Under the pieces are notes generated by a model. It saw nothing but the letters and a program-made list of their open reading frames with translations, was not told the origin of the DNA and made no database searches. 64,000 nucleotides of DNA from Bacillota bacterium. Lineage in GTDB: Bacteria; Bacillota; Clostridia; DSM-8532. Below, one piece after another: positions 45,893 through 55,176 of this stretch; positions within the stretch are counted from its first letter, which is position 1, and each line of letters opens with the position of its first letter. Location: the NCBI GenBank assembly GCA_023443745.1, contig JAEZTB010000048.1, forward strand, positions 275,083 to 339,082, given 5' to 3'. The position numbers and the translations under genes are program-made.

Positions 45893-47428
45893 TTAGCCCT
45901 GCTCTTCCAGCTTTTCCTCATAAATCATCTTATTAATAGCATTGATATAAGAAAGCACACTGGCCTCAAAGACGTCGGTACTGACGCCCTTACCGGTATA
46001 CACCTGGGTATCCCGCCGAATCTTTACATGAGCTTCACCCTGGGCGTCCTGGCCTTCGGTAACGGAACGCAGCCTGTAATCCTCAAGAATAAAGGATATC
46101 CCGGCGATTTTCTCAATAGCCTTAAAGGCGGCGTCCATGGGCCCATCTCCGGTGGAGACCTCTTCAATAACCGCTTTCTCGCCGTTTTGCTTGATAAGCC
46201 TTACTGAAGCTGTAGCAGTAATGGTATTTCCGGTATTGATAACAAAGCGATCCAGCTTATAGGTTTCAGGTATTTCTACTGCCTTCTGAGCTAGAAGCAC
46301 CTCAATATCGGCGTCCTGAACCACTTTTTTCTTGTCGGCCAGAACCTTGAACTTTTCAAAGGTCTGGTCCAGCTCTTCCTTGGTGAGCTGATAGCCCATG
46401 GTCTTGAGGCGATCCTCAAAGGCATGCCGCCCTGAATGCTTGCCTAATACCATGTTATTTTGGGTAAGACCGACGGATTCAGGTGTCATAATCTCATAAG
46501 TAGTTTTTTCGGCCAAGACGCCATGCTGGTGAATGCCTGATTCGTGAGCAAAAGCATTGGCACCGACTATGGCCTTGTTGGGCTGTACCGATACGCCCGT
46601 AATACTGCTTAAGAGCCTTGACGTCCGGTGAATCTGTGTGGTATCAATGCGGCAGTCTGCATTAAACATATGGGACCTTGTTTTAAGGGCCATGACTATT
46701 TCTTCAAGAGCGGCATTTCCGGCCCGCTCCCCGATACCGTTTATGGTACACTCCAGCTGGGCTGCGCCGGCTCTGACGGCTGCAAGTGTGTTGGCTACGG
46801 CCATACCGAGATCATTATGGCAGTGTACGGCTATAATGGCCTTATCGATATTGGGCACATTATTTCGAATATTCTTGATGAGCTCATAAAATTCATCAGG
46901 TGTTGTATACCCCACAGTGTCAGGCACATTAATGACAGTAGCGCCTGCATTGATAGCCGCCTCAAAAACACGATAAAGGAATTCCGGCTGACTTCTGGTG
47001 GCATCCTCGGCAGAGAACTCCACATCTGAGCAGTATTTTTTTGCATGAGCTACCATACTTCTTGCTCGTTCCAGAACGTCTTCCGGAGACATTTTGAGCT
47101 TATATCGCATATGAATGTCCGAGGTGGCTAGGAAAGTATGAATTCTCGGATTTGCAGCATTTTTTAAAGCTTCCCAGGATCTGTCGATGTCCTGGGTCAA
47201 GGCTCTGGAGAGACTTGCCACTGTACAATCCTTAATTGTTTCAGCAATAGCCTTTACCGATTGGAAATCACCGGGTGAGGCAATGGCGAAGCCTGCCTCA
47301 ATAACATCGACCTTCAGGCGCTCAAGCTGCCTGGCGACTTCAATTTTCTCCTGAAGATTCATGCTGCAACCCGGGGATTGCTCGCCGTCTCTTAATGTCG
47401 TATCAAAAATATAAACTCTGTTTGACAT
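45893..47428 (-). CDS. leuA: 2-isopropylmalate synthase
   Basis: A 511-residue enzyme committing 2-oxoisovalerate to leucine. FDTTLRDGEQSPGCSM, VHCHNDLGMAVAN and ALGKHSGRHAF-like VLGKHSGRHAF are present, and the last 150 residues form the LeuA-dimer domain for leucine inhibition. It follows ilvC in the operon. Confidence 0.96.
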   Translation of the reverse strand: MSNRVYIFDTTLRDGEQSPGCSMNLQEKIEVARQLERLKVDVIEAGFAIASPGDFQSVKAIAETIKDCTVASLSRALTQDIDRSWEALKNAANPRIHTFLATSDIHMRYKLKMSPEDVLERARSMVAHAKKYCSDVEFSAEDATRSQPEFLYRVFEAAINAGATVINVPDTVGYTTPDEFYELIKNIRNNVPNIDKAIIAVHCHNDLGMAVANTLAAVRAGAAQLECTINGIGERAGNAALEEIVMALKTRSHMFNADCRIDTTQIHRTSRLLSSITGVSVQPNKAIVGANAFAHESGIHQHGVLAEKTTYEIMTPESVGLTQNNMVLGKHSGRHAFEDRLKTMGYQLTKEELDQTFEKFKVLADKKKVVQDADIEVLLAQKAVEIPETYKLDRFVINTGNTITATASVRLIKQNGEKAVIEEVSTGDGPMDAAFKAIEKIAGISFILEDYRLRSVTEGQDAQGEAHVKIRRDTQVYTGKGVSTDVFEASVLSYINAINKMIYEEKLEEQG

Positions 47429-47456
47429 AAAATCACCATCCTACTATTACTTCATC

Positions 47457-48446
47457 TTACTTATTCCAGCTCATCATCTTGCGGAGCTCTTTGCCCACTT
47501 CCTCGACCTGGCTTTCCTGCTCCATTCTTCTCCTGGCATTAAAGTAGGGACGGTTGGCTTGATTTTCAAGGATCCAGTTACGGGCGAAGGTACCGTCCTG
47601 AATCTCATGGAGAACCTTCTTCATTTCCTTACGGGTTTCCTCTGTAATAATGCGCTTACCGGTTACATAATCGCCATATTCGGCGGTGTCGGAAATGGAA
47701 TAGCGCATAAAGCTCAAGCCACCCTTATTAATAAGGTCTACAATGAGCTTCATCTCATGGAGGCATTCAAAATAGGCGCTCTCCGGCTGATAGCCAGCTT
47801 CAACAAGTGTTTCAAAGCCTGCTCTCATAAGCTCAGATACACCGCCGCAAAGAACAGCCTGCTCTCCGAAGAGGTCTGTTTCTGTTTCTTCTTTAAAGGT
47901 GGTTTCGAGAATACCCGCTCTTGCTCCGCCAATACCTGCTGCGTAAGCCAGCGCCAAATCCTTGGCATCACCGGTCGCATTCTGATGTACTGCAATCAAG
48001 CAAGGAACACCTTTGCCTTCCTGGAACTGGCTTCTTACGGTATGGCCCGGTCCCTTGGGGGCTACCATAAAGACATTGACATCACTGGGGGGAACGATTT
48101 GACCAAAATGAATATTAAAGCCGTGGGCAAAAACCAGGCTCTTACCAGCCTTAAGATTAGGTCCAATGCTCTCCTGATAAAGCTTGGGCTGCTTCTCGTC
48201 ATTGACCAGAATCATGATTATATCAGCTTGTTTAGCGGCTTCACCGGCAGTGGCCACTTTCAAACCGGCATCGAGGGCAAGCTTCCAGGACTTGCTGCCT
48301 TCATAAAGACCAACAACTACATCCACACCCGATTCATGCAAATTAAGCGCATGTGCGTGTCCCTGACTTCCATAACCAATAACCGCAACAGTCTTCCCAC
48401 TTAATAGTCCCAGATTACAATCCTTTTCATAATACATCTTAGCCAT
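47457..48446 (-). CDS. ilvC: Ketol-acid reductoisomerase
   Basis: A 329-residue class I enzyme. The NADPH loop VIGYGSQGHAHALNL, the region FMVAPKGPGHTVR, and the metal-binding EQAVLCGG and YFECLHEMKLIVDL are present. ATG at 48446 follows AGGAGG, three bases after the small-subunit gene. Confidence 0.98.
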   Translation of the reverse strand: MAKMYYEKDCNLGLLSGKTVAVIGYGSQGHAHALNLHESGVDVVVGLYEGSKSWKLALDAGLKVATAGEAAKQADIIMILVNDEKQPKLYQESIGPNLKAGKSLVFAHGFNIHFGQIVPPSDVNVFMVAPKGPGHTVRSQFQEGKGVPCLIAVHQNATGDAKDLALAYAAGIGGARAGILETTFKEETETDLFGEQAVLCGGVSELMRAGFETLVEAGYQPESAYFECLHEMKLIVDLINKGGLSFMRYSISDTAEYGDYVTGKRIITEETRKEMKKVLHEIQDGTFARNWILENQANRPYFNARRRMEQESQVEEVGKELRKMMSWNK

Positions 48447-48449
48447 GAA

Positions 48450-48965
48450 TTAATCCTCCTCATATTTCCTTTGATTTTTAATTTCCTTATTACCTCTTTC
48501 AAGGGCGGTCAGCCCAGTTCGGACAATTTCAGCAATACCGTAAGGTTCCATCAGATTGATGAAGGCTTCAATTTTCCCTTCATCACCCGTCATTTCAATG
48601 GTGAGTGTCTCATTGGACACATCTACAATCTTTGCTCTGAAGATATCCACAATCTCAATGATGGAGGCCCTGGTAGCCATGGACGTCTTAACCTTGATGA
48701 GCGCAAGTTCTCTGAATACAGATAGGTGAGTGTTCAGCTCCACAATTTTTATCACATCGATGAGCTTATTGAGCTGTTTTTTTATCTGCTCCAGAATGTA
48801 ATCATCTCCCCGGACCACAATGGTCATGCGGGATACCTTTGGATCCTCGGTTTCCCCCACCGACAAACTGTCGATGTTGTAGCCCCTTCGGCTGAAGAGT
48901 CCGGATACTCGGCTTAGAACGCCTGACTGGTTTTCCACCAGTACCGACAGAACATGCCTGTTCAT
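48450..48965 (-). CDS. ilvN: Acetolactate synthase small subunit
   Basis: A 171-residue regulatory subunit with an N-terminal ACT domain (HVLSVLVENQSGVLSRVSGL) and the ALS C-terminal domain. It gives valine feedback control to the large subunit. I chose ATG at 48965 after AAGGAAGTGA; a GTG nine bases earlier overlaps that site. Confidence 0.95.
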   Translation of the reverse strand: MNRHVLSVLVENQSGVLSRVSGLFSRRGYNIDSLSVGETEDPKVSRMTIVVRGDDYILEQIKKQLNKLIDVIKIVELNTHLSVFRELALIKVKTSMATRASIIEIVDIFRAKIVDVSNETLTIEMTGDEGKIEAFINLMEPYGIAEIVRTGLTALERGNKEIKNQRKYEED

Positions 48966-49026
48966 GCACTTCACTTCCTTATCATTAATAGTTAAACATA
49001 TTCATAGTTAATGCTCATTTCATTCA

Positions 49027-50634
49027 TTAAAGGGTACTTTCATTGGGATCCACCACACACTCAACCAGAAATGGACCCTTATGGCGGAGAGCTTTATCAA
49101 AAGCCCCTTCCAGGCCGGCATTATCTGAAACTCTTATACCCTGGATACCGTAAGCCTCACAAAGCTTAATAAAATCGGGGTTTTTGTCCAGATCCACAGC
49201 ACTTGTCCTGCCAAAAGCACGATCTTGAAGCTCTCTTACCATACCAAGTCTTGAATTGTTAAATAAAAGAATAACAATATTAAGATTATTTGCAGAAATT
49301 GTCCCGAGCTCATAGAGGCTCATCTGGAAGCCTCCGTCTCCCAAAATGACTGTAACCTGACATTTGGGTGCTGCCATTTTTGCACCTACAGCCGCCGGAA
49401 GACCATAGCCCATGGTTCCCAATCCGCCTGAGGTTAAAAAGCTCCGGTTCATCCTATCCTCAAAATTCCTTGCAGCCCACATCTGGTTCTGTCCCACATC
49501 GGCAACCAGTATAGCCTCATCATCTAATTTATCCGAAAGAATTTTAATAGCGTATTTAGGGTCAACTGCTCCTGTATCCTTCCGATCGCGGCTCTTTTTA
49601 TAGCTTTCCAATTCAGTGAGCCAGTGGACTGTATTGAGATGCTCGACCTTACCTGTCATTTCTGAGAGGATTTGCTTGGCATCCCCGACCAGCGGAATTT
49701 GAGTGCCTACGTTTTTCCCAATCTCTGCGGGGTCTACATCGATATGAATGATGCGAACATTCTGAAGGATCTTGTCGGAAGCGCCACCCCATGCCCGGTC
49801 TGCAATTCTTGCCCCTATAAAGATGATAAGATCAGCTCTTGCCAGAGCACGATTGGCCTCAGCAAAGCCGTGGGAACCGATCATTCCAAAATAGTGAGGG
49901 TTGCGGCTTGCCAGAGCACCCTTACCCATGAGTGTATGAACCACCGGAATGCCGGTCTTTTCAACAAAATCAAAAAGCTCGGATTTTGCATGAGAAAGAA
50001 TTACACCACCACCTGCTATAATGAGGGGTCTCACGCTCTCATTGATAGCTTTTACGGCGCGCTTTATCTGACCCATATGGCCCTTGAACGTGGGCTTGTA
50101 GCCTCGGATGTCAATATTTTGAGGATAGGCATACTCGATTTTTGCTTCTTGAATATCATCCGGAATATCAATCAGAACTGGCCCGGGTCTTCCTGTTGAA
50201 GCAATATAGAAGGCTTCTTTAATGATTCGCGGAAGCTCAGCAGCATCCTTTACTAAATAGCTATGCTTGGTGAAGGACTCGGTGGCTCCTGTTATATCAG
50301 CCTCTTGAAAGACATCCCTACCAATCATGGAGGAACGCACCTGTCCCGTGATAATCACCATTGGGATAGAGTCCATATAGGCTGTTGCAATGCCCGTTAT
50401 GAGATTAGTAGCACCGGGGCCCGAGGTTCCGATACACACCCCAACCTTGCCTGAAACCCGCGCATATCCACTGGCACTGTGGGCGGCAGCCTGCTCCTGG
50501 CGCACTAAGACGTGATGAATTTTAGACTTTCTGAGCGATTCATACAACTTAATGATAAATCCTCCCGGATAGCCAAATACCGTATCGACATGTTCTTCTA
50601 TTAAGCACTTTACGATTGCATCTGAAGCTCTCAC
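49027..50634 (-). CDS. ilvB: Acetolactate synthase large subunit (first copy)
   Basis: A 535-residue TPP enzyme and first gene of the operon. Catalytic glutamate in VRQEQAAAHSASG and TPP motif GDGGFQMSL..NN are visible. The GTG at 50634 is preferred because GGAAAGGATGG precedes it and the protein then begins RASDAIVKCL like its relatives; ATG codons at 50643 and 50667 are alternatives. It is paired with the small subunit just downstream and sits behind a T-box leader. Confidence 0.93.
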   Translation of the reverse strand: MRASDAIVKCLIEEHVDTVFGYPGGFIIKLYESLRKSKIHHVLVRQEQAAAHSASGYARVSGKVGVCIGTSGPGATNLITGIATAYMDSIPMVIITGQVRSSMIGRDVFQEADITGATESFTKHSYLVKDAAELPRIIKEAFYIASTGRPGPVLIDIPDDIQEAKIEYAYPQNIDIRGYKPTFKGHMGQIKRAVKAINESVRPLIIAGGGVILSHAKSELFDFVEKTGIPVVHTLMGKGALASRNPHYFGMIGSHGFAEANRALARADLIIFIGARIADRAWGGASDKILQNVRIIHIDVDPAEIGKNVGTQIPLVGDAKQILSEMTGKVEHLNTVHWLTELESYKKSRDRKDTGAVDPKYAIKILSDKLDDEAILVADVGQNQMWAARNFEDRMNRSFLTSGGLGTMGYGLPAAVGAKMAAPKCQVTVILGDGGFQMSLYELGTISANNLNIVILLFNNSRLGMVRELQDRAFGRTSAVDLDKNPDFIKLCEAYGIQGIRVSDNAGLEGAFDKALRHKGPFLVECVVDPNESTL

Positions 50635-50665
50635 GTCTACCATCCTTTCCCATGCAAATGATTGC

Positions 50666-50955
50666 AAAAATCCCTCGCACCGTCGTTATACACTAACAAC
50701 AGGGGCGAGGGATATACTCCACGCGTTACCACCCTATTTCCTATCTTTATCTCACGATAAAGACCTCATGAGGTTCCAACAAACCATCACCTGTAACGGG
50801 GCTATCCGTCTTTTCTTACTAACTTTCAGAAGAGCTGCTCGGGAGAGATAATATTCCAAAACCCTGCCGATTTCCACCTACCATCGGCTCTCTGTAAAGA
50901 TTTTTCGAGGAATACCTTGCTCCTTCATTGCATTTATCTAAGGGGATATCAAGTT
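50666..50955 (-). promoter_or_regulatory. T-box leader of the ilv-leu operon
   Basis: On the minus strand the leader has AGAGAGCC in the distal stem I, the T-box segment GGGTGGTAACGCG (50734-50722), and a terminator pairing TCCCTCGC with GCGAGGGA ahead of TTTTT (50670-50666). The specifier loop follows GGAAT and reads ATTATC, so an isoleucine codon (ATT or ATC) is the best reading. Uncharged tRNA would prevent termination and turn on all ten genes. Confidence 0.93.
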
Positions 50956-50965
50956 ATTAGAAAAG

Positions 50966-50995
50966 ATTATACCAGCATGGAATAGGCAATGTCAA
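50966..50995 (-). promoter_or_regulatory. Sigma-A promoter of the ilv-leu operon
   Basis: TTGACA (50995-50990), an 18-base spacer and TATAAT (50971-50966) on the minus strand, just ahead of the T-box leader. Confidence 0.85.
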
Positions 50996-51053
50996 CCATT
51001 ATTTTGTATCGTTTTTCATCGTGCTTTTGTATTGTTTTGTAGCATTTTTGCAT

Positions 51054-51815
51054 CTATGTCCTACTTGCCGCTGCATATTGCTCATATAAGTATTTGTAAT
51101 TCGGCCTTATTACCACATCCGACAAAAAGGCTGATTGGGTTGCACCCGGTGCGCGTTGCTGGTTCAAAGCCCGGATTATGCCTTCTGCCGTTCTGATGCC
51201 AATGCCATGTCCATAATATTTTCCGTTAATAAGCTGAATCACATTTTCTCCCTGCCACTCAGGGGTATCAGGATTAAATTCGGGATTCTCAAAGTACAGG
51301 CAATCTCCCGGCAGAGCATCTACATTTTTAAAGGATCTAACGCCAAGATCTTTATCCAAGTACTTCCAATCCATGAGATAGATGTCGGCAAACAGGCGGT
51401 TAAATAGCTCTTCGGGCAGCACTTCGGTCAGCGCCAGATAGAATACAATAACAATCGCCGTTGCACATTCAGTAGCATACAAGTGGCTATTTTTGTAAAT
51501 ATCCTGAATTGCCTGAAAAGGTTTGGCATTGGGTTTTAGCTTAAATCCCCCTTCTTGCGTCCTCTCCCAAAATTCTGGATTACATCTGGATTTTTTAAAA
51601 ACCGCAAATGCAAATTGACTGTCGTTTAGCTTTTCCGCAGCACGGACAATGGCTTTTCTTAAATCGAGTTCAAATTCTAAAGCTTTCATTGATGAATAGT
51701 TAAATGCCTTTTCGCTAGTAAACATTTTACGAAGAATGACTCTTTTAATACTATCATCGCTATACCGACCCATCAGAGATTCTTCCTGAATCGTTTCGCC
51801 ATTAATTCGTATCAT
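51054..51815 (-). CDS. tgl: Spore-coat protein-glutamine gamma-glutamyltransferase
   Basis: A 253-residue homologue of B. subtilis Tgl, which cross-links coat proteins such as GerQ late in sporulation. The nucleophile region LYATECATAIVIVFYLAL (Cys117) and the blocks GDCLYFENPEFNP and WQGENVI match Tgl along its length. It stands alone upstream of the ilv promoter region. Its presence shows that the organism makes endospores. Confidence 0.9.
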   Translation of the reverse strand: MIRINGETIQEESLMGRYSDDSIKRVILRKMFTSEKAFNYSSMKALEFELDLRKAIVRAAEKLNDSQFAFAVFKKSRCNPEFWERTQEGGFKLKPNAKPFQAIQDIYKNSHLYATECATAIVIVFYLALTEVLPEELFNRLFADIYLMDWKYLDKDLGVRSFKNVDALPGDCLYFENPEFNPDTPEWQGENVIQLINGKYYGHGIGIRTAEGIIRALNQQRAPGATQSAFLSDVVIRPNYKYLYEQYAAASRT

Positions 51816-51976
51816 CTTCCTCTTCCTCTTTGTTGATGTCCTATTTCATCATATGAAGCTTAGGGGGCTTGGGCTAATATAAAATACTAATAATCTGCTT
51901 TTATCTCCATACGGTGTGTTTCATCATGAAAGATGGTATATTAGATAAAATGATTCATAAGGTTTGGTGAATACGA

Positions 51977-52324
51977 ATGGCTCAGGATTATGTAACGATT
52001 AATCTGGAAGAAGGAAGGCCAACTGCGGATGTAGCGCTTCGGAGGCTTTCATCTGAAATTGTTCGGGCTAAAGCTCAACGTACAAAGGTTGTCAAATTGA
52101 TTCACGGCTATGGCTCCTCCGGTGTCGGAGGTGTTTTGAGAGTTGAGGTCAGAAAAGAGCTTGACCGCATGAAAAAACGCGGTACTATTAAACTCTATGT
52201 TCCCGGAGAAAATTTTGAAATATTCTCATCCGATACCATCAAGATGCTGGATAGTTGCAATGCTTTGCGAAGCGACAGGGATTTGGGACGCTATAACAAT
52301 GGCATTACCATGGTTCTGCTTTGA
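51977..52324 (+). CDS. Small Smr-domain-like protein
   Basis: A 115-residue protein whose core VVKLIHGYGSSGVGGVLR is the Smr pattern (IHGxG) known from the C-terminus of MutS2, where it acts in RNA or DNA cleavage. It differs from typical Smr domains after that motif. No partner gene is close. The function is uncertain. Confidence 0.65.
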   Translation: MAQDYVTINLEEGRPTADVALRRLSSEIVRAKAQRTKVVKLIHGYGSSGVGGVLRVEVRKELDRMKKRGTIKLYVPGENFEIFSSDTIKMLDSCNALRSDRDLGRYNNGITMVLL

Positions 52325-52446
52325 TTATCCAACGTATTTTAAGTCCCTCTTAATTGCTTGTCATAATTGTCCCCACTTCTGCATCAATTAATATCAAAGC
52401 TTAAATGCAATTGCTCCAATCCAGCCGCATATAAGTAGGTGCAGAT

Positions 52447-53175
52447 ATGGATTTTAATATTGGGATTCTTCTGACAACTCTTTTCATGGTACTTATTATG
52501 GAGATGGGCGATAAAACTCAGCTACTTGTCATGGCCCTAACCTCCAAGTATCGACCTGTTCAAGTTTTTTTGGGAATAGGTCTTGCAATTCTTTTTCTTA
52601 ATTTGTTAGCCGTTCTTTTAGGAACAGTCATAGGAGGTATTAAAATCATCCAGGACTGCGTGAGAGCAGGCGCCTCACTGCTATTCATATTTTTTGGCCT
52701 ATTGTCTCTTAAAGAAGATGAGCCTGATGAAGAGAAAAAAAATGGCCGAATGAACAAAGCCATCCTGACAATCGCATTGGCTTTTTTCTTTGCCGAATTC
52801 GGTGATAAGACACAGCTTTCTACTTTTTCATTTGCAGCGCTTTATCCCGATAATCCTCTAAGTGTTTTTCTTGGATCCACCTTAGGCTTGATAGGTGCAG
52901 ATTGTTTGGGACTCATAGCCGGTACCCTGATAATAAAATATGTTCCAAAACGTACTATGGCTTTAATATCAGCAGTTCTATTCATTATTTTCGGTCTTGT
53001 CAACGGATGGACCACCTTAAGATACCATTTTGTTCTGGACATAAAGATCTGTCTCCTTGCAACAGGCGCTGCCACGCTAATATCCCTCCTTGCTGCTGTA
53101 ATCATTCTTCTTTCGCAGGCTTCGCACAAGCGGTGTGAGATTAAAGAATGGAAAAAAGCGGATATTTATCGTTGA
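52447..53175 (+). CDS. TMEM165/GDT1 (UPF0016) family divalent cation exporter
   Basis: A 242-residue membrane protein with about seven spans. Two copies of the family signature are seen, MEMGDKTQLLVMAL near the N-terminus and AEFGDKTQLSTFSF in the middle, from internal duplication. Bacterial members such as MneA export manganese. No yybP-ykoY riboswitch was recognised in the 120 bases upstream. Confidence 0.88.
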   Translation: MDFNIGILLTTLFMVLIMEMGDKTQLLVMALTSKYRPVQVFLGIGLAILFLNLLAVLLGTVIGGIKIIQDCVRAGASLLFIFFGLLSLKEDEPDEEKKNGRMNKAILTIALAFFFAEFGDKTQLSTFSFAALYPDNPLSVFLGSTLGLIGADCLGLIAGTLIIKYVPKRTMALISAVLFIIFGLVNGWTTLRYHFVLDIKICLLATGAATLISLLAAVIILLSQASHKRCEIKEWKKADIYR

Positions 53176-53202
53176 TCAAGGTTGATTAATTTGCAAAAAT
53201 GG

Positions 53203-53232
53203 TTGCCACACACATGTATCTTGTGGTAAAAT
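53203..53232 (+). promoter_or_regulatory. Probable promoter of rpmB
   Basis: TTGCCA, an 18-base spacer and TAAAAT, 75 bases before the rpmB start. Confidence 0.6.
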
Positions 53233-53307
53233 ATTTCTTGCTGTTAAAAACTAATTTAACGATATAATTCATCGTACGGTATGCGGAGTGCGGGGAGGTG
53301 TTAGCAA

Positions 53308-53496
53308 ATGGCAAAGTGCGAGGTATGTGATAAAGGGCAGCATTTCGGCATAAGAGTCAGTCACTCTCACAGAAGGTCAAATAGAGTGTGGAAGCCAAAT
53401 GTCAAGAAGGTCAAGGTTGAAGTTGACGGTGTTACAAAGAGCATGAACATTTGTGCTAAGTGCCTGCGTTCCAGTAAAATGGCTAAGTCTGTATAA
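53308..53496 (+). CDS. rpmB: 50S ribosomal protein L28
   Basis: A 62-residue ribosomal protein with N- and C-terminal CxxC pairs (CEVCDKG, CAKCLRS) for zinc and the conserved SHSHRRSNRVWKPN. It has its own promoter and terminator. It lies next to spoVM, as in Bacillus. Confidence 0.97.
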   Translation: MAKCEVCDKGQHFGIRVSHSHRRSNRVWKPNVKKVKVEVDGVTKSMNICAKCLRSSKMAKSV

Positions 53497-53510
53497 TTGC
53501 ATTAAACATA

Positions 53511-53540
53511 AAAAATGTGGCATTCAGGTGCCACATTTTT
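53511..53540. terminator. Terminator of rpmB
   Basis: AAAAATGTGGC and GCCACATTTTT form an 11-pair stem with an eight-base loop. The flanking A and T runs let it work in both directions, serving also the convergent spoVM. Confidence 0.88.
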
Positions 53541-53561
53541 TATTTACTTCGCATGCCCACA

Positions 53562-53633
53562 CTAGTGGATTCTAAATAAACGCCTGAGTATTCCTCCCAG
53601 GAATCCGGGCATCTTAAGCACGACTATCTTCAT
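53562..53633 (-). CDS. spoVM: Stage V sporulation protein SpoVM
   Basis: A 23-residue peptide. ATG at 53633 is preceded by CACGGAGG eight bases upstream. The core MPGFLGGILRRLF matches the amphipathic helix of B. subtilis SpoVM (LPKFLGGIVRAML), which marks the curved forespore membrane and anchors SpoIVA for coat assembly. Its position beside rpmB is also conserved with Bacillus. It is shorter than the 26-residue B. subtilis form at the C-terminus. The match rests on a short sequence, but with position it is convincing. Confidence 0.85.
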   Translation of the reverse strand: MKIVVLKMPGFLGGILRRLFRIH

Positions 53634-53724
53634 GTGCATAACCTCCGTGCCAGCTCCTGTCAATACCAATATATTCACACCGACACAAGATGTTAATCAT
53701 TTCTGGAAAAAATCCGAAATTCTA

Positions 53725-55062
53725 TTAACTTTGGACAAGAGCATCTATTAAGGCCTGTCCGCTATTGTCAACAATTTGGATTTTAACGCCGAGCTTTTCT
53801 TCCAATTGATCTGCTGTCACATCATCCAGCATGGTAGCCGTGCCGGCTCTGAACATATTTTTACTGAGCAGGAGTTTTTCGCCCAAGTCTTTATCCTGAA
53901 GTTCCCTTAAAAGGTCACATCCCGTCAACAGTCCGGTAACAGTTACAGCTCCGCCAAAAAAGGTGTTTTCCACGGGGTAGACATGGATCTTGAGTCCATC
54001 TATAGCCTTCTCCAAATGATCTGCTATTTCCTTGATATGAGGAAAAACCGATACTCCGGTGGCAATACTCACCGACTTTTCTCCTAGGGAAAGGGATTTA
54101 TCAGGACCCTTCATTGATGATTGAAGGTAATCCTCCAAGGCCTCATTCACCTCATAGGACAGAGAGGTTACCATACCCACTCCATTCTCAATTTGTGGGA
54201 AGTCCTCGTATTTTTCATAGGCCGGGAGGGCTCTGCCAGCCATTATATAAAGCTCATCAGCCAGGTAGACAATACGGCTGCCGTATTTGGCCAAAAGCTT
54301 TTTCTGCCAGGCCTCCACCTGATCAACAGTAAGTTGAGCTCTTTCCTTGTCAAAAGGCTTCAGTTGAGCAAGCCCTTCCCTGAACCTTGTCAAACCTACG
54401 GGAACTACTGAAATACTATGAAGCTCAGGATAAAGGGCTGTTAAGTCTTCAATGGTTCGATCCAGCTCTACCCCATCATTCAGATCCGGACACAGCACTA
54501 TTTGACTATTGACTGTAATCTCATTCGATGTAAACCTTTGAATCTTCTCTAAAACATCGCCTGCAAAGCGATTGTTAAGCATCTTTTTTCGTAGCTCCGG
54601 ATTGGTTGTGTGAACAGAGATATTAACCGGAGACATACGATAACGAATAATGCGGTTGATTTCCTCATGATCAAGATTTGTCATGGTAATATAGTTGCCA
54701 AAAAGAAAGGACAGCCTGGCATCATCATCTTTAAAATACAATGTATCCCGCATTCCTTTGGGAAGTTGATCAATAAAGCAGAAAACACATTTATTCCGAC
54801 AGCTTTTTTCCTCATCCAAAAGTGAATGGGTAAATTCAAGCCCCAGGTCCTCCATCTCATCCTTTTCGATTTCAAACTGCCAGCGCTCGCCGTCTTTTTT
54901 TTCAATTTCAAGGGTAAGCTCTGAATCAGCACAATAAAAGCGATAGTCAAATACATCCTTTACGGCATTGCCGTTAATGGAGACCAGGAAATCACCCGCT
55001 TCTATCTGTAGCTCTTCGGCTATACTCCCGCTCAGTATGCCTGATATCTCGATCTTGTGCAT
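53725..55062 (-). CDS. Radical SAM protein with PDZ and DUF512 domains
   Basis: A 445-residue protein. Residues 1-70 form a PDZ-like domain (SGSIAEELQIEAGDFLVSIN); Cys88, Cys92 and Cys95 (CRNKCVFCF) bind a radical-SAM [4Fe-4S] cluster; the C-terminal half is DUF512 (VYPVENTFFGGAVTVTGLL). The family is widespread in Clostridia and usually single-copy, often near ribosome-assembly or GTPase genes. Its reaction is not known. Confidence 0.9.
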   Translation of the reverse strand: MHKIEISGILSGSIAEELQIEAGDFLVSINGNAVKDVFDYRFYCADSELTLEIEKKDGERWQFEIEKDEMEDLGLEFTHSLLDEEKSCRNKCVFCFIDQLPKGMRDTLYFKDDDARLSFLFGNYITMTNLDHEEINRIIRYRMSPVNISVHTTNPELRKKMLNNRFAGDVLEKIQRFTSNEITVNSQIVLCPDLNDGVELDRTIEDLTALYPELHSISVVPVGLTRFREGLAQLKPFDKERAQLTVDQVEAWQKKLLAKYGSRIVYLADELYIMAGRALPAYEKYEDFPQIENGVGMVTSLSYEVNEALEDYLQSSMKGPDKSLSLGEKSVSIATGVSVFPHIKEIADHLEKAIDGLKIHVYPVENTFFGGAVTVTGLLTGCDLLRELQDKDLGEKLLLSKNMFRAGTATMLDDVTADQLEEKLGVKIQIVDNSGQALIDALVQS

Positions 55063-55104
55063 ACCTACACCTCTATCCTCAAGTATGCCTTACATAACAA
55101 TAAG

Positions 55105-55137
55105 ACAAAAAACAATAGCAGCTTAAATCAAGCTGCT
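55105..55137 (-). terminator. Terminator of the yceD-rpmF unit
   Basis: On the minus strand AGCAGCTT pairs with AAGCTGCT over a five-base loop, followed by ATTGTTTTTTG. Confidence 0.85.
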
Positions 55138-55176
55138 ACTACTTTTGTGGTCCAAATGGAATGCTCCGGAGAATGT

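Noticed and set aside
47559..48404. Long plus-strand open frame opposite ilvC
   Set aside because: Antisense shadow of a fully conserved gene, with no start site or codon pattern of its own.
52325..52446. yybP-ykoY manganese riboswitch ahead of the GDT1-family gene
   Set aside because: The short gap lacks the conserved paired loops of that riboswitch.
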